DNA of 64,000 bases from assembly GCA_030512295.1 (NCBI GenBank), contig JAULSR010000008.1, positions 62,001 to 126,000 of the forward strand, given 5' to 3'. The first letter of the stretch is position 1. Each line of letters opens with the position of its first letter. Under the pieces are notes generated by a model. It saw nothing but the letters and a program-made list of their open reading frames with translations. It was not told the DNA's origin and did not search any database. The stretch is from Bombardia bombarda (taxonomy: Eukaryota; Ascomycota; Sordariomycetes; Sordariales; Lasiosphaeriaceae). The position numbers were made by a program, and so were the translations under genes. Positions 43,277 to 55,844 of this stretch are shown one piece after another.

Positions 43277-46200
43277 CGTCGTCGGCGTCGGACTGGCAGC
43301 AGCCGCAGCTTCCGCAGCTCTCTGCGCGCCCGAGGACACGCGCTTGCGGTTCATAAAGTCCTGGGTACTAGCCCTCTTGGTCTTGGCCATGAGCAGCACG
43401 CGCGAGTGGTCCATGACGCCCTCGAGGATGCGGCGTTCCAGGCTCTCGGCGCGCGACTCCATGTCGTGGAGCTCCTCGCGGCGCAGACGGAGGGCCGTGT
43501 CGAGCGAGGACAGGTCTGCAGAGAGACGCGACTTCTGGCGGCTGAGGTTGTCCTGTTCGCCACGCAGCTCGAGCAGGCTCTGCTTGAGTCGGTCTTCCTC
43601 CTCCCGGAAGCTGGCGAGGAAGCCGTCCTTGAGCCGTTGCTGCTCTTCGCGGAGAGCAGTGTTGGCCTCCTTAAGCCGGTTCTCTTCCTCCATCAGATTG
43701 GACAAGAGCTCGATCTTGAACCGCTCTTGCTCCTCCTTGAAGGCGGCCTTGAGCTGGTCTTGCTCTTCCCTCAGCGTGGCGTTCACTTCTCTGAGTCGCA
43801 CCTCTTCTTCCTTAAAGCTGGCGAGGAAGCTCTCCCTGAGCTGTTGCTGCTCGTCCCGAAGGTTTGCGTTGACCTCTTTGAGAAGAGATTCCTCCTCCCG
43901 TAGGTTGTTGAGGAACGTGTTCTTTAGCGACTCATGCTCCATCCTCAAAAGGTCGTTCATCTCCTTGAGGCGGGACTCTTCGTCCTTGAGGTTGGCCATG
44001 AACGTCTCCTTCATCAGCTCCTGCTCCTCCTTCAGAGCAACGTTCGTCTCCATAAGCCGCGACTGTTCCTCTTTGACATTGGTGATGAACATGTCTTTGA
44101 GCTTGTCTTGCTCCTCTTTGAGGCCAGCGTTCATTTCTCTGAGCCTTAGCTCCTCCTCTCGGAGGTTAACAAGGAACTGCTCCTTCATCTTCTCCTGTTC
44201 CTCGCGGAGAGTGACATTGATGGTTTCCTTCAGCCGCGACTCCTCTTCCCTGAGACCAGCGACAGTGGCCTCAACATGGTTCTTCTCCTCCAGTCGGCGT
44301 TCGAGAGCAACAATCGTCTCCTGCAGAGTCTTCTCCTTGTCTTCATGCTCGGCCTCGATACGCTGAGTCTGGGCGGCAATAAACACAGCAAGCTCCGCAG
44401 CCGTCTGCTTCACTTGCGCATGGACCTTGTCGAGGGTGTCGAATTGCGCAAACGCCTTGTCAGCAACCTCCGTATGACCAACGAGCTTGTCGAGCTTTTC
44501 GTGCACGACGCTGTCGTCATACTTCTCGGGGGTCGGCAGAATCAGCTCTGGCGGCTTGGCCTCGTCAATCTTCTCCTGAATCGCCTCGGTAGACTTTTGG
44601 ATGTGGTCGACATGCTGTCCCACAATGAGAAGCACATCCTGAAGCGACTCGAGGATCTTGGGGTGATACTCAGACACGTTGCCGTGTAGACCATCAACCT
44701 TGACAATCGCCTCCTGGATCTGATCACGGGTGAGCTGATGCTCGACCTTGACATCAGTGTGATTGTCGTCAGCCTTGGCAACAATGTCATCAGTCTTGGT
44801 AACAAGCTCTTCAACCCGCTCAAAGACCGTCTTGGAAGCCTCCTCCATCTTCTCCAAAGAGTCAGCCACAGCGGTTCCGAGCGTATCAACCAGAAGCTTC
44901 AGCTCCTCAGCAACAGCCTTGGACCCCACAACTGCAGCTTCCATCTCAAGATCTCTCGCCTCGCCCTTGGTCGCACGGTCTTCCTGAATAAGCTGGAACT
45001 CGTCGTACTTGTTAAAGAGCTCGCCAATGCGCTCATCAAGCCGGGCGGACAAAGTGTCAGTCGTGAACTGGAATTTCTCATCAGCCTCGAGTTTGGCGCC
45101 CACGACGCCAGCTCGAGACTCCTCAAACTCCATCTTCATGCTCTCAAACATTTCCTTCAGGTCATCGCTGACAGTCGCGTTCTTCCGGATCGTGTCGCCC
45201 ATGGCATCAAGCAAGTTGTGAAGACCGTCAATGCCCTTGGCTCCGTCCTCCAGCTTCCCTTTCATGATGTCCTGGAACTCTTCGAGGACAGTCTTGACCT
45301 CAGTCACGCGCTCGCCCACGCCAGCAGCCTCAACTTGACGCACTTCCAGAGCCTTCTCGTTGGATTCGTTATGGGAATCGATGCGCTCCTTGTATTCCCT
45401 CAGAAGCGTCTCCAAAACCAGGATATCGTCCTTGGAAGGAAGGGCGGCCAAGTCAGCTTTGACCATCTGCTCAATGTCGGACTTCATATCGAGGCAGACG
45501 GCCTCGATGGCGTCGATGTCGGTCTTGGTGACCTTCTCGGGGTCCTCCAGCGCCTTCTCTTGACGCTCCTTCATCTCGTCAAACGACGAAATGACCTGTG
45601 TGACGAGGGACTCGACCATGGTTACATCCTCTTTGCTTGATACAATCTCAAGCTGCGTCGACAGAGTACTCAAGGTCTCACGGGCCTCCAATATGTATGT
45701 CTCCAGAGTGTCGATGTGATCCTTGCGAACTGCCTGCTCGCCATCAACGAGATCGTCCAGGCGGGCCTTGGTGTTTCGGAGAATTGTCTCAATAGCCTGG
45801 ACATCCTCCCTCGTAGCCGGGTCGGTGCTAGATGGCACAGGCGCAGGCGGAGCAGGCGGTTCACGAGTGGAAAACTCGGTTACGATGTGCTCGATATTCC
45901 GCAGGATATCCTCCAGAGGCTCCAGAGGCTCCCGGGTAGAGATCCCAGCGACCGAGTCTGCTACATTTCGCAGAATCTGCTCCATTTCCGTCAAGTCCTC
46001 CTTGGACAGAGCATCGACCGGAGCCGGAGCAGGTGCTGAGGCAGGAGCCGGTGGTGGTGGTGGTGGTGGTGGTGTAGATTCCATGGCCTCAACCTTGATG
46101 CCAATCTGGGAAATGAGAACCTCGAGATTCTTGATGTCGTCCTGCTTCAGCACATTCTCGGCCTGAATCACGGCAGTATTCTCGTTAAAAGGCGCCAGGG

Positions 46201-49200
46201 CACGGTCATTCTTGCTCTCCTCACGTAGTCCGTCAATATCGGAGCGAACGTTGTCGAGTCCATCCTTGAGCGCGTCCAGAATCTCATCATTGGCAGTCAG
46301 GTCGGTAGGCTTGTCGCGCAGCTTGTCGATGCTGATCCGGATATCGCCCAGGCCCTCCTGCAGCGCATCGAGAATCTCCGTCAGACCCGCAATCGGCCTC
46401 GTGGTGATCTCTGTTCGAAGGCTGCCAAGACCATCCTGGATGGCCTCGAGAATGTCCTTGTTGTTCCCGCCTTGGGGCAGAGCCGGTACCAGCGACGAGT
46501 TGACAGTGTCGCGTAATGACTCAATCTCCTCCCGTATCATGTCTTTTGAGCTCTCAGACGACTTGGCAACAAGGCTTCCTACTTCATCGCGGAAAGTGTC
46601 GAGGGTGCCGACGAGGTGGGTCATGAACTCGTCCTGATCGGATTGACCTGTCGCGCGGTCGACATAAGTCTCAATGTCCTGTCGTAGCTTTTCGAACCCA
46701 TCCTTTGTAGCGTCCAGGACCTGTTCAGTATCCCGGCCGCTGGCAGCAATATTCTGCTTTGCTTCTTCAGATACGGCCCTGAACTCGACTTGGAGGAAGT
46801 CCCTGATATCCAGGATGCGCTGGATGATGTCCTCATTGTTGGAAGAGTGGGGAACGAGGGCCGAGGAGTTGTCAGCCATGGCAGAGAAGTCAAACTCCTT
46901 CAGTGCATCCCTGACCACACGTCCCACGTCGCTGGTGATATTCAACGAGTCGAGAGCCTCCTTCACAGCATCCGACACATCAACTCTGGATAGTTCTGAG
47001 CGCGGGACCAGAGCTGAAGCGTAGGCAGCAGTGAAGTCGAAGGTTTCAAGTCCTTTCAAGACAGCATGCGCCATATCGTCTGTCAGCTCCAGCGACTCCA
47101 GACCCTGCTTGATAGCATCCACAACATCGCTCTTGGACAGATCCTGGCGCGGAACCAGAGCAGAAGAGTACGTGGCAGCAAAGTCAAACGACTCAAGCTC
47201 CTTCTTTACAGCGTGCGCCATATCGTTTTGGAGCCCCAGCGACTCGACACCCACCCTCACGGCATCAGCCATATCGGCAGCGATGTCCAGTGTCTTAAGA
47301 CCCTGCTGTACCGCATCCGTCACGTCCCCCTTTGACAGAGACAGGGGAACCAGAGCCGACGAGTAGACGGTAGAAAAGTCAAACTCATGGAGCCCTTCGT
47401 TTACCGCATCCAGCACGTCGTCCCGGGACAGCTCCGGGCCTGGCGGCGGTGGGGGAGGAGGCGTGGGAAATTTAATAAAGCCGAGACCTTCCTTGACGGC
47501 ATCCAACATGTCTTCCTTGGAAACCTCAAGACCAGTGGGAGCAGGCGCTGGGAACTCGAACTCCTCCAAACACTCTCTAACTGCCTCTAGGATCTCGTCA
47601 CGGGATAACGGGGCTGGAATCTCGATCTGCGGGGGAACAAAGTGCTTCAAGCCCTCAACGACGGCCTTGAACACCTCATCTCTGGTGGCCCCCGGGGGCC
47701 GATCGTCGCGTGGGGCATACTCGCGGAGCCCCTCCTGAAGACATTCCAGGACCTCGTTGGGTTCCAAGCCGATCTGCTGGATCTGAATCTCAGGCTTGTA
47801 CTTCTCCCAGGCGTCCTTGACTGCTTGCAACACGTCTTCACGGCGAAGCTCGGGCACCCGGGGCTTGTTGGCCTGCGAGTCCTTGAGGGCTGCCCGCATG
47901 CTGTTGTAGATCTCCTTGTAATCCACCGTAGTCTCTCTGGTGGCTATTGTGGAGACTGACTGGTGGTTGTGTTCCTGCACCATGTTGCTCATTTGCTGCT
48001 TCAGCTCAGCGAGAGATTGCTCGACCACCCTGGCGATCTCGGCCTGATCTACGGGATCGGCCGCCCCAACACCCTGGCCGAGGACTTTGTCGAGCCTGTC
48101 ACCAAGAGTTCGTCCCATGCCCAGGACTTCTCCACGAAGATCTCGGACCAGCGTCTTGACCTCTGCTGTCATGCCGCCGGCTTGAGCAACGCTATCCTTG
48201 ACAGTTCGAATGGCCTTGAGAACTTCTTCGTTGAGGACCTTGGGAGGGCTGGGGTCGTTCTCTTGAAGCAACCTTCCGAACTGGCCACTGTTATGCTTCA
48301 TATCCCTGTTCCGAGATCCGCCGCCGCCGTCGTCGTCGTCGTCGTCCTCAAAACTCCAGCCACGATCACGGTTGCCACCGCCACCGCCCCCGCCATTGTT
48401 GTTGCCCCCCGAAGCAGGTACAACGGCTTGCTGTTGGTTAGATTTGATGAGGCGCACAAGTTCGTCCAGTCTCTCAGCTCCAGCCATGCCCGCGAGCTTG
48501 TTAGCAAGATCTGAGAGTCGAGACAGGATGGTGTCTTGGCCTTCAAGTGTGCCCATATCTCGAAATATCTTTTCCAGAAGGGCGACTGTGGCGGGCGAAT
48601 CCGGACCGTAGAGAGATGGCGTGCTTATCATCGAGTCTCGATCGAATGAAGCTGCAGCGCTGTTGGGAGAATGTGTTCGCTGAAACGAAAATGGGTGGTG
48701 GTGGTTTGGCCTTGACATCGGGTACCCATCTTCCAGCAAAAGATGTCCACCATAGTGGTCTCTTGTACCAGCTTTGGTCTTTCCTCTTATCTCTTCCAGT
48801 ATCTCGCGCAACAGTTTGGAATGCTTTTCATCCCGCGAGACCATGTCCTCCTTCAGGATGAGCAGATCCGTGGCGTTGCCCTTGCTTCGTCTGTTGAGCC
48901 GCTCCATGCCCTCGTAGACTGTTTTGTTGATGTCTATGAGGTCCTGAAAGTAGGCCGGGCCCCCCTCTTGTGGGAACGAGGGAAGCTTGACAATTGCTCT
49001 TGATTCGTTGGTAACGTTGGCCAATGGTGTCTCGGGGTCCTTGGGGGGAGCAGGGACGTTGGTGTTCTGTAGCGCATTCTTCTGAGAGCTCATACTATGT
49101 AGAGCCATCATTGTGTTGGACTGAGGAGGCGTGTTTTCGCCTAGGATGCTTTGTTGTGCCCGTCGTACGGTTGGGCGGATGATTGGGGTCAGGCTGGGTC

Positions 49201-49657
49201 CCGGGATAGGGGAGGAGAGCAGCCTCTCGTTTTTATCCTCCTTCTCCACGAACGGATCACGGTTTCTCGAGGGCGTGCTCGGTCTGCTGGACTTGTCGGG
49301 AGATCTAGGAGGGGGCGCCGGCAGCTCCCGGCCGCCCTCGATCATGAAGCCCAGATCCTTTACAGAGGCAGGCGGCTGAAGAGACTGCATGCGACGGTGT
49401 GCCGAGCCACGCAAAGGTGACTTCTCGGGTGACGTCTCGTTCACCCGCTTGGCGTGACTCAATGGAAGCGGCACCATGGCTCTCTCGCGCGCCGCTCTCT
49501 CGGCCAAGGCAGCATGTGCTGACTGGATAGCAAGCGACGTGCCTGCTTTGGACACGTCGGGAGACTGCGTCGTGTTCAGGGGCAGGGGGGGCGGTGCCCT
49601 GTCCGGGTCGGAGCTGTCCCACCTGCTCTTAATTAGCGACCGCCAAAGATCCGACAT
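42344..49657 (-). CDS. Giant repetitive coiled-coil protein, 2437 residues
   Basis: A single open frame of 2438 codons; family not identified. The N-terminal 330 residues are Pro/Ser-rich and basic. From about residue 600 to 1140 a short helical motif of the form D-[VIM]-x-[DEA]-[AV]-[VIL]-x-x-G-L occurs about 17 times (for example DVLDAVNEGL, EILDALQEGL, DMLDAVKEGL). The centre (about 1150-1800) is long helical sequence with a PPPPPPPPAPA spacer. From about residue 1800 to 2030 lies a highly charged coiled coil built of 29-residue repeats (LREEE-RL-E-N--L-EEQ--L). The C-terminal 400 residues contain an Ala tract, a basic Ser/Pro part (RKASWTPGSSRVP), a Gly tract and acidic runs. Such design suits a cytoskeletal or septal/cortical scaffold, but that is inference. 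Small introns cannot be excluded, yet none is needed. Confidence 0.85.
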
Positions 49658-50577
49658 AGCATGCAGCAGTCATTGTGAAGGTGGTGAGGAGTAGGAGGAG
49701 GAGTGTGGAGAAAGGGTCCGGCTTGGCTCACAGAGGGGGTTTCCAAGAGCGGCCCTGGTCTGAAGAGGCTGAATGCTGATGTCTCAAGGCCCTGTCGTCC
49801 CAAGGCGCATCCCTCTCGACGGGCGGCATTGTGGTGTTGACGTCGCTGTGACTTCTGCGTGTGGTGTGGTGGTAGAGTGGTGCTGCGTGGAATGCAGCGC
49901 TTTGATGATGCGAGATGCGGCTGGAATGCGATCTCGGGAAGCGGTATGAGGTGGATATGCTATGTATGGTATGGAAGTGGAAGATGGATCACGATGGATC
50001 ACCGGCACCGCTCAAATGGGGCGCCAGAGCATGGATTGGGGAGACACAACGCGCAGCGGAGTGAACGAAGACTGTCTTTGCTTCTGGCCGTGCAAAACAC
50101 AATAAAAAACCGAAGATGCTAAATGCAAGATGCGTTGATGGCTCGAAGCAAAAGCGCAAAGCTATCTGCAGGGTATAACGAGCATTGTTAAGAAGAGGGG
50201 ACACGGACATAGACCGCCCATTGCGACAGTCGTGGCTCCCTCTTAACCAATTCCTCAACTTTGTTGTTGATTGTTTGGTTTCCCACGGCAACGTGGAAGC
50301 TACAGCCAGGGTCCCCTGCACCATCACCGCTCGTCACCCCAGTCGATTCGGCTCAGCCAATCCGGCAGCTGCGGCTGGCGCCGCTCTAGTTATCGATAAT
50401 GATAGCGTTGTGGGTCTCCTGCCCGCCCTGGTCGCGACTTGGTAGCTGCCACCGTCCAATTAAAAGAACTAAGGTACTTCCTTTTAAACATTGCTTACAT
50501 TTATACCCGTACTCCATATTTTAAAAAAAAACCATCCCTTTTTTATATCATTATCCTACTACAGCCCCGTGCACTAA
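49658..50577. other. Promoter region of the giant coiled-coil gene
   Basis: 920 bp between the giant gene start (minus) and the 3' end of the wax-synthase-like pseudogene (minus). No gene is seen. Confidence 0.6.
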
Positions 50578-51950
50578 TTACTGCAGCTGCTTGGTCACCA
50601 ACCCGATCAAGCTCAGAGGCACAACCCCCTTATCGGATTCAGCCTTAGCAAGCACAGGGAACATGTACGCGGGGGCGGTCCAGGTCATCCACAACAATAC
50701 CCAGAGGGCACCTCCCCATCGTTGGAGAGCCGTTGGACGGCCCGCGCTAGAAGCGGGCTTGGCAGTGCTGCCAGAAAGGATCCAGGTTGTTAATAAGTCT
50801 TCCACCACGATCCCGAGGGGCTAGATTGTGAAGAAGCGCATGGCTCCCGACTCGTTGGGAAGCATCCCTGTCAATCAGTATCTGCATTAGCATCTCGATC
50901 GAGCATAGCGATCAAAGAAAGGATTGGAGCGGGCTATAACACACCAGAGGAAACATCAATAGCCACGTGGAATACCGCTGACAACAAAAAGATGATCCAG
51001 GGACGAGCATATCTTGCAGCCTTGGACTCTCTCGGCAGCCGCAAAACATCAAAGAGGATCCAATTGGAAGTGACACGAAGCCGGTGTGTATTTGTTTGGT
51101 GCCAAAAAGTGCTGTTTCCATGGAAGTCGTTAACTTCATTTTCCTTCAGTAAATGGGTTCAAAGTCGAGGTGAAAACAAACCTCCAGAAGCTCCTCAGAC
51201 TCTAGATTGCCCCAAATAGCCCATTGAAGGGTGGCCAGTCTTCGGGGTCGCAGAATCCCGTGGCAACCGCGACAAAGGCGCAAATGCTGTAAACCCCACG
51301 CTGGACGGAAACTAGGCCAGCTCCCAGTCCAAAAGCAGCAAACATTCTCATCATGAATTCCTCTGCCGAGACCTGCCCAAGCCGGGAGAAGAAGGCCACC
51401 TTGTCAAGGGAGTAGAATTTGTCTGTTAACGCTGGATCTGCAGAGGCGTCCATGACGTCCAAGAACAGGTAACAGACAGTGACGGTCGTCAGTGTGTGTG
51501 CGAGAAAGCCACTGCGAGACTTGCGCAGCTTTTCGTCGAGCTTGGGCAGCCCTCTGGCTCGGTAGGGCGTATCCGCAAATCGCCAGGAGAACATGGTGGC
51601 AAACCCAAACCTGAAACGAGAAGCGAAGCTATCATCGGTCCCGCTCTTTAGTAACGACGACGGACCCCAAGGTTTGATGACTTCATTTTCCGGGCCCTGC
51701 TTTTCGTACGTCCATTTGCTGAGAAGGCCTGCGTCAAGGTACTGCCAAAGATACGAGAGCGTGTAGCCCACAACAGATGTCGCCCACGCGTTTCTCGAAA
51801 TGTAGACTGGGCATCTCAGACGCAGTCCCAAGTCAAAGCGGAAACGGCGCCGAGAACTGCTATTCGTATGAAGGAACTTGAGACAAAACCGATGGTGAGC
51901 GAGGAAATAGTGACGACGGCGACGAGGTCAAAAACAGGATGATGATCCAT
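50578..51950 (-). pseudogene. Wax-synthase/MBOAT-like acyltransferase, disabled
   Basis: Reconstructed exons complement(50578..50867, 50945..51111, 51182..51950), about 408 codons, the normal length. The family is an integral-membrane O-acyltransferase group often found with fungal terpenoid pathways. Signature parts are present: an N-terminal helix (MDHHPVFDLVAVVTISSL), ATSVVGYTLSYLWQYLD, EDWPPFNGLFGAI, then SLRSFW joined by splicing to STFWHQTNTHRLR with the key His, RLPRES, and LLSAVFHVAIDVSSG. Lesions: a frame change near 51830-51840, a TAG at 51202-51204 inside the WPP...SLRSFW block, and a TAG at 50821-50823 where Gln is expected. Splice sites are intact, so inactivation looks recent. 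Either amber alone truncates the protein before or within the conserved end. Confidence 0.8.
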
Positions 51951-52526
51951 GGCCAAAAACAACAAAACAAAAAGAGCGGATTTATTTTGTGGCGGAAAGA
52001 TGAAACGAGCTGAAAAGCGATCATCGAGTTTCTGTTTTTCGAGCTGGCAGTGGAAACTGCAAAAAGTGCGAGGGGGATGTACAGGAACAAAGACATGCAC
52101 TGGGTGGTTGGCGGCTAGCAGAAGCCAATTGGACCATCAGCTGGCCTCATCTGATTATTTGACGGCAAAGGCACAAGTTTTGCCTTATTTGTTTGCTATA
52201 TAGGGTAATCAAGCACTGTGTAGTATGCAGATATTCGGTAGGCGGATGAGTCTTTTGCTTGGTGCACCTCTTGCCATCCGGTATATCCATCGCTGCACCA
52301 GCTTGGGGAATATTGGGGCTCCACTCAGAACTTCGTGCATGTTCTACGTGTCATGTCAAGTCATCGGCAGCTTTCCTTTTTGTGTAATATTGTAACGACT
52401 ACGGTGAAACGAGCTTGATAAATAAGCTAGTTAGCATGTGTTCGAAAGCATACCGAACAACTTCAGACGATCATAAAGGGGTTCACAAGATATCCAGGAT
52501 ATAAAACACATAAACTACACAGATCG
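51951..52526. other. Intergenic region between the wax-synthase pseudogene and the PLP gene
   Basis: 576 bp, no gene seen. Confidence 0.6.
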
Positions 52527-53429
52527 CTATGTCACAATCTGCGCATCAGCCTTGGGTGGCCTCTGTCCAAAGATGGTGCTGCCTATCCGAACCTCGTCAC
52601 TTCCCATAGCAATAGCTCCTTCAAAGTCCTCGCTCATGCCCATGCTCAGCCCCAGCTCTCTGTCCAGGCCCAGCTCCTTCACCACCAAGTCCCGTTGCTC
52701 CCTCAGCAAAACAAAATCCTCATTCTCGTTCTCTGCCGTAGTAGCTACACTGCGAGCGATAGCCCCGATGGTCATCAAGCCCAAGAGGTGGAGGTTAGGG
52801 CAGTCATTCACGATGGAACGACAGAGAGATACAGTCTCATCCCCTGGCGCGCACCCAGACTTGGATTCCTCCCCCGAGGTGTTCACCTGAACATGGATAT
52901 TGATCTTGGGGGTTGATGGTTCAGCCTTGATGCGATCGCCGCGGTACTTGTCCAGAAGCTCCGCCTTCTTCAGCGTATCGATGCTTGAAACACACCACAA
53001 GTTGGGGATTTTGGCGAGGTTCTTGCAGTGTTCTGAACGGACATGTCAGCAAGGCCATCATTTGCCCAATAACATAGAGTTGGGCCATACTGGATTGCAG
53101 CCCTCCGATAAAATGCCACTGGATCGTGCTCGGAAGCAGCTCTGCCTTCTGACCAAGCTCCTGCGCGTAATTCTCGCCAAAGTGAGAGTGGCGGGCAGGC
53201 GCCTCATGAAGGGCTAGGATATCGTTTGCCGGCTTCAGCTTCGACACGGCAACTAATCTGACCTTGAGAAAAGTTAGACGGCATCATCAGTGATGAAGAC
53301 GTTGGTACCTTGGATGAAACTTACAGCTCGGCCCTTGGCAGCGGCGGCCACCTTCTCGCTAACGCCTTGCAATTGCGAGATGAGAGCACTTGCTCGCGCG
53401 GGATCTACCTTCATCTCTGTGTCGCTCAT
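52527..53429 (-). CDS. Pyridoxal phosphate homeostasis protein (YggS/PROSC/YBL036C family)
   Basis: Exons complement(52527..53032, 53091..53262, 53325..53429), 260 residues. The family binds pyridoxal 5'-phosphate without known catalytic activity and balances vitamin B6 and amino/keto acids. The PLP lysine is Lys43 in VAVSKLKP. Further family blocks are HFGENYAQELGQKAE, WHFIGGLQSKHCKNLAKIPNLWCVSSID, the VNTSGEESKSG stretch, LLGLMTIGA and the C-terminal MGMSEDFEGAIAMGSDEVRIGSTIFGQR. Splice phases close exactly. Cytosolic, possibly also mitochondrial; no clear presequence. Confidence 0.95.
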
Positions 53430-54379
53430 TATGCCGATGCCGGCAATTTTGGATATGTAATTGTAGATGAGTATTTTGTTGCTTTGGTCGGGACTCGGGG
53501 GTTCCTGGGCTGTCACTGTTCGGATTGAGCACCATCCACTGTTTTGCCCCACCAAAACCCGACAGCTGGGCTCGCTAGGTTGCCCCTTGTCGCTGATGTG
53601 ATGGAGGCGGGGGATGAGGGCAAGCCTAGGTACGTATTCCATTTCTGCCATACAAATCATGTAACTAAATTCATCCTGCCTTTTAATAATCCATCTGCTT
53701 TTATCATAGGTTAATGACCGATGGCATTGTAGAGCATGACCTTAGATTACCGCGGACAGTCGACTGGCCAGATTTTAGCAAACGTCTCATCAGCTTCGAT
53801 GCGCAACCAATCGCCACGCGAGACCTCACTTGGTCTGTTGTGCAGGTCACACCTGCCTTGCTTGCTGCGTAGTGTTTCTGGCTAAGACCAGCTGAGGAAG
53901 GCGCTCCTCAGTCTCGCATGCCGCCGACAGCACCCTTGACGGGACTGCCCCTCCCGTCGCTATCTTCAGTTAACTAGGTGTCTGCATTTGTAGATATTGA
54001 TCTCGTTTGCCTTCCAGGTAAGGTACCTTGCCTATTCTCGGCAGCATCCGCCGCTTTGTTACCCCAACATCCCTCTCCTCGGAACCTGTGGTTGGTGGCA
54101 GGCACGCACACTCGCACAAGCCAATGCACACTGCATGGATGCCTTTTCGGGACAAACAAGTGTGTACTCATCTCGGCTCACCACCTTACCTCTAGATAAG
54201 CACGGCAGGGGCTGAAAAAAAGAAACGAGGCCTGCGCAAACGTCTCCAATAAATCTCACGGGCTTTCCCTGCCAACGAAACCACCAGCGGCCACTTCCCT
54301 TCCTCCTCCCATCGTGATCATTGCAACTCGCTCGTCCTAGCCGAGCTGTATATTCCAACACATTTTATCCTGTTCAGCC
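53430..54379. other. Divergent promoter region, PLP gene and F-box gene
   Basis: 950 bp between two genes reading away from each other. No gene or repeat seen. Confidence 0.6.
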
Positions 54380-55393
54380 ATGGACTCGCAAACACCTCGG
54401 CTTCCGCCAGAAATATGGCTCATAATCCTCGAGATGCTGCCAGCATCATTTTTCCAAAAGAACTTGCGCTGTCTGACCGTCTCAAAGCAATGGTATGACC
54501 TGGCATATCCCAGCTTCTACTCCAGGATCGAATTCACCCCGCGTGTCATCAGCCGCTTGGTGAGCCGCCAGTCAAGGAGGTTCAACAGATCACGCGCGAA
54601 GCTTCGGGAAACCCTCCGCTGTCTCAACATAGTCTTGGATGGCATGGGCAAAAGCGACCCTAAAAATGGCTGCTTCGATACCGTCCTAAATCTTGGCCGC
54701 TTGTACGCGATGTTGCTGGACTTTAAAGACCTCCAGGCCGTGAGCATCCAAGCCAGGTGGCAGAACAAGAAATGGAAGGCAGATCCTCTCCAGGCTGACT
54801 ACCTCCCCATGAGAGCCATTGTGCCCTTTGTCAGCTTTCTTGAAAACGTCAAAATCCTCGACCTTGACCTCCGCGGAACTTCTGTCATAAACGGCGTGAC
54901 CTCCGACGACCAAGTGCACTTATGTCCCTTCTTTCGTCCGCTACTTAATAAGCTCGATGTTCTTCGGCTGAGGGTGCGATGTATTTGCGCCTTGGCCGTG
55001 CTCGACATGCCGGACATGGGGCCTCTCACCGTCAGAGAAATCACCATCAACCTTTATCTCGGAGAGATCTCGAAGCATAACCCGAAGCTCAACTCGACCA
55101 GGCGGTGCTCGCGGGCTCCGAACTCTTGGGAATGGAAGAGCCCGGTCGATGAGATACGCGCGAGTCTGCAGATTCTGTTGCCCATTATGGTGGAGCCAAA
55201 GCGTGCCCAAATGATACACCTGGCTCCAACAGGCGAGGTGCACACCTGGAACGCCGCGACCGATATCTGCGTGCCGGACACGACCAAGAAGGCAATACCA
55301 CTACGCTCATGTAAAGAGACGAAATCGGGATCCTGCTTTGCCGAGCCGAATCCATCAGAAGATTCTAACCTGGATGAGATTGTTCTCATCTGA
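54380..55393 (+). CDS. F-box protein
   Basis: Single exon, 337 residues. Residues 6-50 form an F-box: LPPEIWLIILEMLPASFFQ followed by LRCLTVSKQWYDLAYPSFYS. F-box proteins are substrate adaptors of SCF ubiquitin ligases. The rest is poorly conserved and contains Leu-rich stretches (VKILDLDLRG, LDVLRLRV) such as occur in fungal F-box proteins with degenerate LRRs. No substrate can be predicted. The Met at 54380 directly precedes the F-box, so the start is well placed. It is one of the numerous fungal F-box paralogues. Confidence 0.82.
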   Translation: MDSQTPRLPPEIWLIILEMLPASFFQKNLRCLTVSKQWYDLAYPSFYSRIEFTPRVISRLVSRQSRRFNRSRAKLRETLRCLNIVLDGMGKSDPKNGCFDTVLNLGRLYAMLLDFKDLQAVSIQARWQNKKWKADPLQADYLPMRAIVPFVSFLENVKILDLDLRGTSVINGVTSDDQVHLCPFFRPLLNKLDVLRLRVRCICALAVLDMPDMGPLTVREITINLYLGEISKHNPKLNSTRRCSRAPNSWEWKSPVDEIRASLQILLPIMVEPKRAQMIHLAPTGEVHTWNAATDICVPDTTKKAIPLRSCKETKSGSCFAEPNPSEDSNLDEIVLI

Positions 55394-55844
55394 AGTGGTC
55401 TGATCTGGTCTGGTCTGTTGTGACGGCATGCAGGCTTGTTCCCGGGGAAGGACAATGGTTGATGTGGTCCTTTCTCATGGGATGAAATACTTTGATGTAG
55501 GGACAAGAAATAAGGCATCTACGCCAGCAACAAGCTACTGCTTCCCTCCCTCAAACTTCGTCATTTCATTGCAGGCAATCTCTTTCCCAAATACACTTCA
55601 GTCGCCAAGCGCCTTTCAACTTTCACCTTCCTCGCCGCACACGCGTAAGAATGGAAGTTTGACACCACCTCATTTTTTTCTCAGGCGACACCGCTGTCAC
55701 ATTTTCGCCTACCTTTTTATCTTAACGGTTGCTCTTTAAGTCCACCTTTTATCGAGCCTATTTGCATCTCAGTCATTCTTATCCCATCACGAGTCTGCCT
55801 TATTTATCATCATACCATCTGAGAACCATCTGAGAGCCGTAACC
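55394..55844. other. Intergenic region upstream of the AT-hook gene
   Basis: 451 bp with a pyrimidine-rich part before the next start codon. No gene. Confidence 0.6.
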
